64,000 nt of DNA. It comes from Xenorhabdus miraniensis (GTDB lineage: Bacteria; Pseudomonadota; Gammaproteobacteria; Enterobacterales; Enterobacteriaceae). Both the position numbers and the translations under genes were made by a program. Shown piece after piece: positions 17,892 through 26,217 of the stretch. The notes under the pieces were generated by a model. The model was not told the origin of the DNA. It did not search any database and saw only the letters and a list, made by a program, of their open reading frames with translations. Location: assembly GCF_002632615.1 (NCBI RefSeq), contig NZ_NITZ01000006.1:62001-126000 (forward strand), given 5' to 3'. Each line of letters starts with the position of its first letter. Position 1 is the first letter of the stretch.

Positions 17892-18449
17892 ATGTCTATT
17901 TTATTCTCAAACCATCCAGATGGCGTGACCGAAATAATCGCATCCACCCTGAAAAATATTTCAGCGGCAGGGTGGACGGATACAAGCCCTGGCCTGGATT
18001 TAAGCGATGTTTCAACATCTATGCCCATCGACGCATTCCACGTTGACGGTGATGTTTTTGCGAAAACGAAGTCGTTGACCGAAGCTGCGCAAAAGGTGGG
18101 ATGGCGATACCTTCTTCTGTCCGGTGGTGCAGTTGTTGCCGACATTCATCTGAACCTAAAAGATGACAAGCTCAATTTCGTGTCGATGACCCTTGATGGC
18201 CCGACGCTGGCATCTACAATACAGGCACTCCATGCCGCAGAATCGGATGCCCGGGTGCAGCAACAGGAATTTCAACTACGAGAATTGAATTTGGCGTGGT
18301 GCGATTTTAAGGCTTTGTGGTTGCACAATCAAAGTCAGGATTTCATTATTCCGATTGACCCCACCTTCGGGCATGGGCTCACCAACCATCAGCTCTATGA
18401 CTTGAACGAAGTTACGCAATCACTTTTAAGACATGCCGATTTCACCTAA
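17892..18449 (+). CDS. hypothetical protein, partner of the cysteine peptidase
   Basis: The protein has 185 residues and GAGGAG seven bases before the ATG. It is soluble, acidic and without a recognised domain; a central ALHAAESDARVQQQEFQLREL segment is likely helical or coiled-coil, and a DPTFGHGLTNHQLYDL stretch is distinctive. Its base composition is visibly more GC-rich than the surrounding AT-rich DNA, as is the peptidase gene, which suggests that the two arrived together. It ends 16 bases before the IS110-type leader. An inhibitor, chaperone or immunity role is inference from pairing only. Confidence 0.55.
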   Translation: MSILFSNHPDGVTEIIASTLKNISAAGWTDTSPGLDLSDVSTSMPIDAFHVDGDVFAKTKSLTEAAQKVGWRYLLLSGGAVVADIHLNLKDDKLNFVSMTLDGPTLASTIQALHAAESDARVQQQEFQLRELNLAWCDFKALWLHNQSQDFIIPIDPTFGHGLTNHQLYDLNEVTQSLLRHADFT

Positions 18450-18464
18450 TTTGTACTGACTCAG

Positions 18465-18551
18465 ACCTAACCTGATGAGATGGACGTCCCACATGGCGTC
18501 AATTGTACCAAAATGAAATAGCATACTCATTTTACGGGAACGTCCATCATG
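18465..18551 (+). repeat. 87-bp IS110-type leader, copy A
   Basis: The block is repeated at 21957-22043 in the same orientation with only two mismatches that I count. Both copies end exactly at a transposase start codon. The coding sequences after the two start codons differ. In IS110-family elements this non-coding end can specify the bridge RNA. Confidence 0.75.
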
Positions 18552-18618
18552 CGTAATAAAATTCTTGGTATTGATTTAGCAAAACCGGTCTTTCAGCTCT
18601 GTTTGCTCGACGGTAATC
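18549..18618 (+). pseudogene. IS110-family transposase 5' fragment
   Basis: About 23 codons of an IS110-type transposase N-terminus are left (KILGIDLAKPVFQLCLLDGN), including the first RuvC-like acidic residue in GIDLAK. The frame is cut by a junction with an ISAs1 fragment near 18615. Confidence 0.7.
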
Positions 18619-19180
18619 GCCTCTGCATTTGATGCAATGGGATGCCAGACCCAGATAGCCCGAGACATTGTTGAAGCCGGCGCTGATTATTTGCTCAGTG
18701 TGAAAGACAATCAACCGACACTCCATCGTGCCGTCAAGGACGCCTTGGCAAAACAACTTCCAGCGCCCTCCACAAGAGAAAAAATTCATATAAAGCAAGG
18801 GCATGGATGTATAGAAATCAAAGAAAGTCATCTCTTGAGTGCCCGATTATTGGCGGCCCATTTTCCCGAATGGCCGGAGTTAAAAACGCTTGGTGTTGTA
18901 GTGGGTTATCGACAAGAAAAAGGAAAATCCGCCCGTTTGGAGTATTGCTATTACATCAGTTCAGCGGAATTAACAGAAGGCACCTTTGCTCAAGCGGTAC
19001 GCGGTCACTGGCAGATTGAAAACAATCTACACGGGGTACTTGATGTCTCCTTTCGGGAAGATAATTGCCAAATCTATCGTGAAAATGCGGCAGAAAATAT
19101 CGCAATACTATGCAATACTATGGCGAATAGCTTTAAATATGCTAAAAAAAGAAGAAACTAAGAAAGGTGTAAGAAGCTAA
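18616..19180 (+). pseudogene. ISAs1-family transposase 3' fragment
   Basis: The frame encodes the C-terminal half of an ISAs1-type DDE transposase: DAMGCQTQIARDIVEAGADY, LSVKDNQPTLH, then VRGHWQIENNLHGVLDVSFREDN with the catalytic glutamate, and AENIAILCNTMANS. The N-terminal half is missing at the IS110 junction. Near 19130 the frame slips by one, so the usual end (ALNMLKKEETKKGV) is read in another frame. Confidence 0.75.
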
Positions 19181-19554
19181 ATCTCAGAAAAAAACGTCAA
19201 CGTGCTTGGATGAAATTTAAACATTCATGCGGTTGCCCTGGCTCCGATTATGTGTTATGATAGACCCCTTCTCTTCCTCAACATAAGAAGAGGTGTCAAA
19301 TGCAACTATCGGTTCACACCTGGATGCAGGAATTACAGGTTTGTTCGACACCTTTGTCTCACCTTGGCAGTTCACACTAACATAGCCCGAATTATCTTCG
19401 GTGCTTACTTACTCAATTATATTGAACGTACAAAAGACGATAACGCCCGTATTTCACTTGCCACTTGTTACTTGCTCCGTTCCAGTTTTTACAAAGACCA
19501 TGAGGTGAAGCCAACAACACAAATTTTTAATAAAATTAAAACGGAGACTTATTT
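19181..19554. other. leader region upstream of the toxin-like cluster
   Basis: A good sigma-70-type promoter is at 19233-19261 (TTGCCC, 17 bases, TATGAT). Downstream an AGAGG site precedes a 26-codon frame at 19300-19380, overlapping an AGGTGTC / GACACCT inverted repeat (19291, 19347). The frame running 19250-19558 starts inside the promoter and is unlikely to be used whole. Whether the leader is translated is open. Confidence 0.4.
19233..19261 (+). promoter_or_regulatory. candidate sigma-70 promoter of the toxin-like cluster
   Basis: TTGCCC at 19233-19238 and TATGAT at 19256-19261 are 17 bases apart, the optimum. It lies just after the ISAs1 fragment and 290 bases before the first secreted-protein gene. 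Confidence 0.5.
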
Positions 19555-20004
19555 ATGAATATCATGTTTATGAATATCATGAAAAAAATACTGTCAGGAG
19601 TTTTTATTTTATTCACCCTAAGTTTTTTTTCAGCAGCATATACCCAAGTTTATAAAATAAAACCTAACGCCAACGAAAAATCGCCTCAACTTGTTGAACA
19701 AGGAAAAAAATGTACCGCTAAGTCTTCCTACCGCGGTTATGTTGTCTCTGTTGCTATTGGGTATGGAGGTTATAACAAAGGCCCGAAGATAAAAAATTAT
19801 ATCGCTATTACCGTGGTTGATAAAAATAGAGAAAACCCCGAATGGTACTGGTCACAGTATGATGCTAATACAGATGAAGGTAAATCCATACAAGCATTGG
19901 CGTTATATGCTGCCGCTAGTGGGCAAAAAACTCTTGCTGAGTGCGAGACGGTCGGAGATCACCGAAATATTAACTCTTTATGGGTTGGGCCAGATGCTTG
20001 GTAA
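19555..20004 (+). CDS. secreted AB5 B-subunit-like protein 1
   Basis: The protein has 149 residues, with GGAG eight bases before the ATG. The start region is a small duplication (MNIMFMNIM) that gives four in-frame ATGs, then a signal peptide (ILSGVFILFTLSFFSAAYTQ). The mature part has two cysteines, C53 and C130, 77 apart, the same spacing as the disulfide of cholera toxin B. Its order of predicted strands, a helix (GKSIQALALYAAASG), a short strand with the second Cys and INSLWVGP parallels that B subunit. It is clearly homologous to 21495-21890. The B-subunit idea rests on topology and on the protease next door, not on direct sequence identity. Confidence 0.55.
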   Translation: MNIMFMNIMKKILSGVFILFTLSFFSAAYTQVYKIKPNANEKSPQLVEQGKKCTAKSSYRGYVVSVAIGYGGYNKGPKIKNYIAITVVDKNRENPEWYWSQYDANTDEGKSIQALALYAAASGQKTLAECETVGDHRNINSLWVGPDAW

Positions 20005-20024
20005 AAGGATAATGGGAGCATATT

Positions 20025-21098
20025 ATGAATTTAATAAAGAAAATATTTATTGCCATAATTGCAATGTTATCATTTTTACCATCTATTTTCATGGCATTTG
20101 GCCAGCCATTACCCGAAGATGATCCAAGACGTTCGGTTATCGGTTTCTTTTTTGATACAGAAGGTAATGTTTATAATCCCATAAGGGCTTACGGAGATAC
20201 AATAAGATATAGACTGCCCGACCCAAATTTATCGATACAATATACATATGAAGATTTCCAAGCTGATATTCGGATCGCACCACTTATGCGCCGTGCTGCA
20301 GCATATTGGAATCATGTGCTGAATCCTTATTTTACTATCAGGGAATTTCAAGCGGGGGAACAACCTAATTTTATTCTACAAACTATGTTGCCTACTATGC
20401 TAGATAGAACCAGTTCTGATTACTATCTTGGACATATAGACGCAATAACTGCTATGCTTATGTACTATGAATATAAAGAAATGGAATTTAATTATGGCAT
20501 TACGTCACCAGGAATATATTTTGTGCCTACCATTGCTGTATCTGACAGGCTTTACGAAGCTTGGGAAACCATAATGGGGAATTATCTTGATTTAAGTGGG
20601 TATGCAGAAATTTATACATATGCGCTTGTACTTCATGAGATGGGTCATGCTTTAGGGTTGGGTCATCCTGATGATGTACTCCAGGGGGTAAACCTTGAGA
20701 GTACAGATGTTCACCCGATGTTTATTAGTAGGTTAAATGATTTTGCTGTATACAGCGGTTTAGAGAGTAGCGTTCCACAAGCACCAGTAATGCTAAGATA
20801 TCAAATTCATTTTTTACTAACTTTGCATCAACAGCTTAATAGGCCATTAAATATTAATAATATTAATATATCAGAGCATGAAAGAAGGTTGTTATTCAAT
20901 CAGGTTTCTGGATTTTGTGAGCGTTCATATAATGCAGACTATGATTATAATAATAATGCAGACTGTGATTATAATATTGTTCACCCATTAGCAAAAACAA
21001 TGGTGCCTATTATCAGTATATTGCTGAATAATTCCACGCCTAAGCCAAAACCAAAAGTTAAGATTTGTACAGTTGAACTTAAACCACAGATGAGATAG
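20025..21098 (+). CDS. secreted metzincin zinc protease, possible toxin A subunit
   Basis: The protein has 357 residues and starts 20 bases after the preceding gene (TGGGAGCAT before the ATG). The signal peptide covers about residues 1-26. The catalytic motif HEMGHALGLGH is complete at 204-214 (zinc ligands His204, His208, His214; Glu205), and a Met-turn HPM follows at 230-232, which together define a metzincin. The last 60 residues hold Cys298, Cys314 and Cys348 and a Pro/Lys-rich end, as might anchor an A chain. It lies between two B-subunit-like genes. EcxA of E. coli is a precedent for a metzincin A subunit in an AB5 toxin. Protease activity is well supported; toxin assembly is inferred. 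Confidence 0.7.
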   Translation: MNLIKKIFIAIIAMLSFLPSIFMAFGQPLPEDDPRRSVIGFFFDTEGNVYNPIRAYGDTIRYRLPDPNLSIQYTYEDFQADIRIAPLMRRAAAYWNHVLNPYFTIREFQAGEQPNFILQTMLPTMLDRTSSDYYLGHIDAITAMLMYYEYKEMEFNYGITSPGIYFVPTIAVSDRLYEAWETIMGNYLDLSGYAEIYTYALVLHEMGHALGLGHPDDVLQGVNLESTDVHPMFISRLNDFAVYSGLESSVPQAPVMLRYQIHFLLTLHQQLNRPLNINNINISEHERRLLFNQVSGFCERSYNADYDYNNNADCDYNIVHPLAKTMVPIISILLNNSTPKPKPKVKICTVELKPQMR

Positions 21099-21494
21099 AG
21101 CTTATCTTTTATAGTCAGTGGCATACCACCTTTACCCGAAAGGGTGGATGTCAGGTTAATCTGAGTTTAAAATGCAATGGAAGTGAAAGCGCCTGTTCCA
21201 GCGGAGACTATTCATCACATAATAAATTCCAATTAATCATACATGATGACCAATCAATGACGAGAAGCTCACCATAAGTGCTTTAACTAAAACTGGCAAG
21301 AACATAATAATTATAGCTAGAAATTTTTATCGAAGTAAAAAATTTATGAATAAAGTTTTCAGGTTCCGAGAATACGTTGTATTAAGAGTTGGTTAGACGA
21401 AGCGACTGTTCTAAACAGCTTGTCATAATAGTGAGACTCTTATACTTCTTTCTCTGTATGTTAATACACATTAATTAAAAAGGAATGAATTGCT
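21099..21494. other. gap between metzincin and second B-like gene
   Basis: About 400 bases without a credible gene. An imperfect hairpin (CCACCTTT / AAAGGGTGG, 21128-21149) after the protease stop may end its message. The second B-like gene probably has its own promoter in the AT-rich part after 21420. Confidence 0.4.
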
Positions 21495-21890
21495 ATGAAA
21501 TCAATTTATTTGTTCATATTATTTTGTTTTCTTGCTTGCAGTGTGTCAGCGGAGGGGAATGGAGACAAGATAACTGGCAGCCAATTAAAGCCAAATATCT
21601 CCGTTTCTACAGGTAAGAATGATGCAATAAACTGCAAGGGATCCATTACAGGCTATATTATTTCCGTTTCCACAGGATATAAGGGATATAAAAATTGGTT
21701 GGCCTTTACAATTAAAAATGAAAGTGGTCATAACTGGTTCTGGGCAGCTCATCTAAACAATACTGATGCAGGAAAATCCCTGCTTTCAACGGCAATTTTT
21801 GCTGCTTCTAGTGGCCAAAAAATTTATGCCGAATGCGATAGTAATCAATATATTACATCTCTGTGGGTTGGGCCGCATCCGGTCCCATAG
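21495..21890 (+). CDS. secreted AB5 B-subunit-like protein 2
   Basis: The protein has 131 residues; AAAAGGAATG precedes the ATG. A signal peptide (YLFILFCFLACSVSAE) is followed by a mature domain homologous to 19555-20004: shared GY(I/V)(I/V)SV..GY.GY, W.W, (D/E)(A/E)GKS, AA.SGQK, AEC and SLWVGP. Cysteines C47 and C114 are conserved in position, 67 apart, the intervening region being about 10 residues shorter. The two paralogues flank the metzincin gene. Alternative B subunits for one A subunit are known for typhoid toxin (PltB/PltC), which makes the arrangement plausible. The ligand is unknown. Confidence 0.55.
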   Translation: MKSIYLFILFCFLACSVSAEGNGDKITGSQLKPNISVSTGKNDAINCKGSITGYIISVSTGYKGYKNWLAFTIKNESGHNWFWAAHLNNTDAGKSLLSTAIFAASSGQKIYAECDSNQYITSLWVGPHPVP

Positions 21891-21956
21891 AAATCATGTG
21901 TACCAATGTGATTACCAACTAAGACTCGATCTGACACTATTGATGATCTGAGCGAA

Positions 21957-22150
21957 ACCTAATCTGATGAGATGGACGTCCCACATAGCGTCAATTGTAC
22001 CAAAATGAAATAGCATACTCATTTTACGGGAACGTCCATCATGGAGATTACAACGATTGGCATCGACCTGGCAAAAAATGTTTTTCAGGTTCACGGCATC
22101 GATGCACAGGGTAAAACTGTGCTTAAAAACGGTTGCAAAGGGCGTCCATG
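21957..22150 (+). mobile_element. IS110-family 5' fragment with leader copy B
   Basis: The 87-bp leader (21957-22043) is followed by the first 30 or so codons of an IS110/IS1111-type transposase (TTIGIDLAKNVFQVHGIDAQGKTVLKNG). The frame then leaves family similarity and stops at 22205. It is a direct repeat of the fragment at 18465 but belongs to a different family member by its coding sequence. Confidence 0.7.
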
Positions 22151-22241
22151 TATGCCTGACAAGATCATCGGTACGTTTATTGAACGTGAATATTATCTAT
22201 ATTGATAGGTCATCAACGCATTGAATACATGACCCTATGCT

Positions 22242-22326
22242 GAATAAAAGACTATACCAAATAAAAGACTATACCAAATAAAGGGCTATACCGGATAAAA
22301 GACTAAGCTGGATAAAATCCTATGCC
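22242..22326. repeat. 17-bp tandem repeat, five units
   Basis: Units of AATAAAAGACTATACC type begin at 22242, 22259, 22276, 22293 and 22310. The first two are nearly identical and the last two degenerate. It sits in a 565-bp AT-rich gap between the IS110 fragment and yceJ, in which I see no gene. Confidence 0.7.
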
Positions 22327-22714
22327 GGCTAATCTAATAATAGAAAACAGACAAACAATAAAAATTATATTTCCCCAATAAAATAATAAGCCACCTTTCT
22401 ATTTTCAATGATTATTAAATAGTTACAAATATAAAAACCTCAAAAAAACATAATTAACAATAATTAATTCTTAAATTAGATTAAACTCACCAAAAGCAAA
22501 AACAATCAGATATAAGAAATAACCAAAACAAATAGACAAAACAAAGAACTCATTCTAATCTCATCTAAAATAGTATAACTTCATTTTATCATTGATAAAT
22601 TTTGACATTCTTAAACAAATTATTTGCTTAAAATTCACTAAAATAAAGTTTCATTTTTATCTACTATAATATAAAAACTTTTTAACTAAAAACCTGCTCC
22701 AGTAGGCATTTATT

Positions 22715-23275
22715 ATGCTATTAAAAAATACTTTCACACGCTTTGGTCATATTTCTGTTTTAATCCATTGGCTAGCCGCCCTTGCTGTTTACGGGATGTT
22801 TGGCCTTGGATTATGGATGGTGACATTAAGTTATTACGACACTTGGTATCATCGCGCACCGGAACTTCATAAGAGTATCGGTATATTTCTTTTCATTGTC
22901 ATGGTCATCCGGGTCATATGGCGATTTATCTCTCCCCCACCAAAACCACTGGCAAGTTATAGCCTCTTTACACGCATCAGCTCAATACTTGTTCATTTAA
23001 CGCTCTATATTGTTCTGTTTGGCATTTTAATCAGCGGTTACCTGATTTCTACCGCAGATGGTGAAGCTATTAATGTTTTTGGGTGGTTTGAAGTCCCCGC
23101 CACTCTTACAGAGCAAGGAATACAAGCTGATACTGCCGGTGTTATCCATCTCTACTTTGCCTGGATTGTTGTAGTAATTTCGCTACTGCATGGGCTGGCG
23201 GCATTAAAACATCACTTTATTGACCGCGATATCACCTTAAAAAGAATGTTTGGTTGCAATCCCGATAAGAAATAA
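22715..23275 (+). CDS. yceJ: cytochrome b561 (YceJ)
   Basis: The protein has 186 residues with four transmembrane helices, and conserved histidines in the helices (ISVLIHWLAAL, APELHKSIG, LHGLAALKHHF) that bind two haems. It is a small inner-membrane cytochrome b thought to pass electrons between quinone and a periplasmic partner. It is close to E. coli YceJ throughout. It is followed 18 bases later by yceI, the conserved pair. Confidence 0.93.
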   Translation: MLLKNTFTRFGHISVLIHWLAALAVYGMFGLGLWMVTLSYYDTWYHRAPELHKSIGIFLFIVMVIRVIWRFISPPPKPLASYSLFTRISSILVHLTLYIVLFGILISGYLISTADGEAINVFGWFEVPATLTEQGIQADTAGVIHLYFAWIVVVISLLHGLAALKHHFIDRDITLKRMFGCNPDKK

Positions 23276-23293
23276 TTTTTGGAGAATGATTAT

Positions 23294-23890
23294 ATGGTGA
23301 ATAAGACTGTACTGAAAAAATCGCTAATCGGCCTGACAGCAGGCGTTTTATTGATGGGCACCAGCTCAGCAATGGCTGCTAACTATAAAATCGATATTGC
23401 CGGTCAACATGCCTTTATTGAATTTCGCATTCAACATTTGGGTATAAGCTGGCTTCACGGTGGCTTCAGGAAATTTGACGGCAAATTTACCTTTGATGCC
23501 CAAAATCCTGCCGCAGATAAAGTTAATGTCACTATTAAAACAAACAGCGTTGATACGAATCATGCTGAGCGTGATAAGCACTTACGCAGCCCTGATTTCC
23601 TGAACACGGCAAAATATCCAGAGGCTAAGTTCACGTCAACCGAAGTGAAAAAAACAGGGGAAAACTACACCATCATCGGTGATCTGACATTAAATGGCAT
23701 CACCAAGCCAGTGACACTGAACGCCAAATTAACCGGGGAAGGCAATGACCCTTGGGGCGGATACCGTGCAGGCTTTGAAGCTAATGGAAAAATCAAATTG
23801 AAAGATTTTAATATTAAAGGCGATTTGGGGCCAAAAAGTCAGGAAGTCGAGTTAGTCATTTCTGTTGAAGGTGTGAGAGAAAAAGCTTAA
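23294..23890 (+). CDS. yceI: YceI-family periplasmic lipid-binding protein
   Basis: Started at the ATG at 23294 (GGAG nine bases upstream) the protein has 198 residues with a signal peptide cut at SAMA. The lipocalin-like beta barrel is recognisable from [48 protein letters not shown] and NGITKPVTL. Family members bind polyisoprenoid lipids such as ubiquinone-8, which fits its pairing with a b-type cytochrome. Confidence 0.94.
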   Translation: MVNKTVLKKSLIGLTAGVLLMGTSSAMAANYKIDIAGQHAFIEFRIQHLGISWLHGGFRKFDGKFTFDAQNPAADKVNVTIKTNSVDTNHAERDKHLRSPDFLNTAKYPEAKFTSTEVKKTGENYTIIGDLTLNGITKPVTLNAKLTGEGNDPWGGYRAGFEANGKIKLKDFNIKGDLGPKSQEVELVISVEGVREKA

Positions 23891-23898
23891 TCGTGAAA

Positions 23899-23933
23899 GA
23901 ACGCGGTATGTTTAGGTTACCGCGTTCTTTTTT
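23899..23933 (+). terminator. intrinsic terminator of yceJI
   Basis: A perfect 10-bp stem GAACGCGGTA / TACCGCGTTC with a 9-base loop and a T6 tail, directly after the yceI stop. Confidence 0.9.
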
Positions 23934-23975
23934 ATGTTTTATGGCTTCATAACCGATGGAGATCGATTATCTACG

Positions 23976-25280
23976 TCATACTTTAGTGGCACGCCATGCT
24001 GATTGAGCAATCAATTCATCAACATGGCGTGTGATCGATTCCAAAGCATTATGAGCTGCATAATCTGCCTTAATAATCTGTGCCTGCTGATGCCATATAG
24101 GAGAGGATAATATCCTTGTCACTGCCTGATATAGCTGTTGCTCACTTGGTGTGTCAGTATGCAGGCTGATGCCACAACGTGACCAGATTACGCGAGCAAC
24201 CGCTTCCAATTTACCATCTCCTGTTCCTGCAACCACCAGCGGAACACCATGACGAATAGCAGAATTCAGTGAACCATAACCCCCATTAGTAATGAAAACT
24301 GATGCACGGGGAAGCCAGTGTTCAAAATTGAGATATTCCACCACCCTGGCATTTTCTGGAATGTCTTCTCCCAGTTTGTCAAAAGAACGACCGCCTGTAA
24401 TCGCCAAGACCCGAACTGGCAGGTTTGCCAGTGCCCGCAATGTGGGCAACAATAATTGGTTAAAATCAATATTTGCCAGTGTTCCCTGAGTCACCAGGAT
24501 CAACGGCAGGCTTTCATCCGGCCAATTTATCTGAGTGTTATCATCCTCCACTTTCACACCCAATGATCCGATAAACTCCACCGTTTCAGGTAAATCATCA
24601 CGGGAAAATTCAAATGACTCAGTTGCCAGTTGCAAGAAACGATCCACACTGCTCATCAGAACATCGTTGTGATCTCTGGTCAGAGGCGGACAATCTACAG
24701 CAGCCAGTGTCTGATTAAAGGCTTCCCGGACTTGTTTGATCAACTGTTGTGTTTCCTCATCCACCAATTGTTCACGAGTTAAATCGGCGGGTAACAATTC
24801 AGGCGGGATACGAGGCCCCCAGAATATCGTATCTCTTGATGACCACGGCAGTGGCGTAACACCAATGGCAATCACAGGAATACGTTCACCAGCCGATTTC
24901 TGCAATAATGGCAGTGCTGAATAAAATGTATTGTCGATAATCAAAAGGTCAGCTTGTTCTTCTTCAAGTACCTGCATTAATTGGCTGGACAACACAGGGA
25001 TAGGAGCTGCAAAAAACTGCCTCACTGCCAGCGCCATTTGAGCATTTCCGGGAGCCAGCTCACCTCGTTCAGGGAAGTGTTTTTCCAGGCAACGATAGTC
25101 AACATCCACTTGTTTATCGAAAGAAACAAAACTGGCTCCCAACGCTTCGGCCTGCTCTTGAAAAAGAGAACCGCTGAATATCGTTACATCATGTCCTTGT
25201 GCTATTAAATGCGCCGAAATCGTAAATACAGGAAAAACATGACCCGGGGTTGCAACAGCAGCTAAAACAATACGAGACAT
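23976..25280 (-). CDS. UDP/NDP-sugar glycosyltransferase of the isocyanide cluster
   Basis: Started at the ATG at 25280 (AGGGAG upstream) the protein has 434 residues with GT-B architecture: an N-terminal opening typical of macrolide/flavonoid glycosyltransferases (IVLAAVATPGHVFPVFTIS) and a C-terminal nucleotide-sugar motif (WLPRASVFITNGGYGSLNSAIRHGVPLVV). It lies directly downstream of isnB and isnA. In Xenorhabdus nematophila this trio makes rhabduscin, where the glycosyltransferase adds an amino-deoxy sugar to the tyrosine-derived vinyl isocyanide. The reaction here is inferred from that context. Confidence 0.85.
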   Translation of the reverse strand: MSRIVLAAVATPGHVFPVFTISAHLIAQGHDVTIFSGSLFQEQAEALGASFVSFDKQVDVDYRCLEKHFPERGELAPGNAQMALAVRQFFAAPIPVLSSQLMQVLEEEQADLLIIDNTFYSALPLLQKSAGERIPVIAIGVTPLPWSSRDTIFWGPRIPPELLPADLTREQLVDEETQQLIKQVREAFNQTLAAVDCPPLTRDHNDVLMSSVDRFLQLATESFEFSRDDLPETVEFIGSLGVKVEDDNTQINWPDESLPLILVTQGTLANIDFNQLLLPTLRALANLPVRVLAITGGRSFDKLGEDIPENARVVEYLNFEHWLPRASVFITNGGYGSLNSAIRHGVPLVVAGTGDGKLEAVARVIWSRCGISLHTDTPSEQQLYQAVTRILSSPIWHQQAQIIKADYAAHNALESITRHVDELIAQSAWRATKV

Positions 25281-25310
25281 CAATCAAAACTCCCTTAAAA
25301 CAGTCGTTGC

Positions 25311-26183
25311 TTAATCCGGATTTGAAACTGAAATAGTGCGAAAACTGTGATTTTCACAAACAGGTTCGCCATGGATATGTACCCGCTGGATATGACGAGG
25401 AGAGCGGGAAATAAAAGCTTCACGTCCATGTAATAAAGTAAAATTATCGCTGATGGCAATATCGCCGGACTGCCATTGGTGAGAATATAAATAACGCGGA
25501 TCATATAACCGCTCGTATAGCGCTTTCTCCAGTGTTTCCTGCTCTTCCTGTGATAATCCGTGCATAACTAAAGAGTGATGATCGGCATATTTCCCATCTT
25601 CTTTATTCATCGGCTCATTGTAACGAAGTACCCATCGCTTACCGTCAGGATGGGGACAAATCAGCGGTGAAACCACTTCTCCGCCATAATGTGTCACCTT
25701 ACTTGTGCGATACGTAATCGTTATATCTTTCCATTTATTGCGCTCGTCATCGCTGGCATCAGCAATTAATTTCTCAGTATTGACGAACGTGGTTCGCCCT
25801 CCCTGAGCAGCCTCTGGTGCAGCCACGCAGTGAAATATCTGAAATTCAGGGATTGTCTCCCTGTACATTCCATCCCAATGTAACGGTAAATTACCGCTGT
25901 CCAAAACATGATCAGAAGGTTCAGGATGTTCCATCACATCCAATACCGCACCAAATGACCACATCATGATTTCACCCCAGCGGCTGGAATATTCTGTCAA
26001 CTTCTCTTTATCCGTAAAACCAGACTGGAATCCGCGCAATACCACCAACAGATGAGTGCGGGCCAATTCACGCAAGGCATCAACCGGCAACGTAGTGATA
26101 TCTTGATCAGGATAATTAGGTGTAATCAGCAGCCCAAACGGTTTTACCACTTCAATATTGCAATCAAGTTCATATGTATTCAT
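25311..26183 (-). CDS. isnB: Fe(II)/2-oxoglutarate oxygenase IsnB (PvcB-like)
   Basis: Started at the ATG at 26183 (GAGAGA upstream) the protein has 290 residues; a GTG at 26213 would add ten. The TauD/PvcB fold shows iron ligands HWD at residues 102-104, the distal histidine in LLHGREAF and an arginine in [13 protein letters not shown]. It decarboxylates the isonitrile made by IsnA to the vinyl isocyanide. Position between isnA and the glycosyltransferase supports the rhabduscin assignment. Confidence 0.88.
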   Translation of the reverse strand: MNTYELDCNIEVVKPFGLLITPNYPDQDITTLPVDALRELARTHLLVVLRGFQSGFTDKEKLTEYSSRWGEIMMWSFGAVLDVMEHPEPSDHVLDSGNLPLHWDGMYRETIPEFQIFHCVAAPEAAQGGRTTFVNTEKLIADASDDERNKWKDITITYRTSKVTHYGGEVVSPLICPHPDGKRWVLRYNEPMNKEDGKYADHHSLVMHGLSQEEQETLEKALYERLYDPRYLYSHQWQSGDIAISDNFTLLHGREAFISRSPRHIQRVHIHGEPVCENHSFRTISVSNPD

Positions 26184-26217
26184 GATTTTTTCTCTCAAAA
26201 TTGGGTATATCACAGGG

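Noticed and set aside
19250..19558. 102-codon frame before the first B-like gene
   Set aside because: Its ATG lies within the -10 region of a good promoter and the frame covers the leader; it also overlaps the next start. Parts look protein-like but support is too thin.
22150..22714. Candidate promoter or small gene in the gap before yceJ
   Set aside because: Only the 17-bp tandem repeat stands out; the repeat is not CRISPR-like because units are contiguous without spacers.
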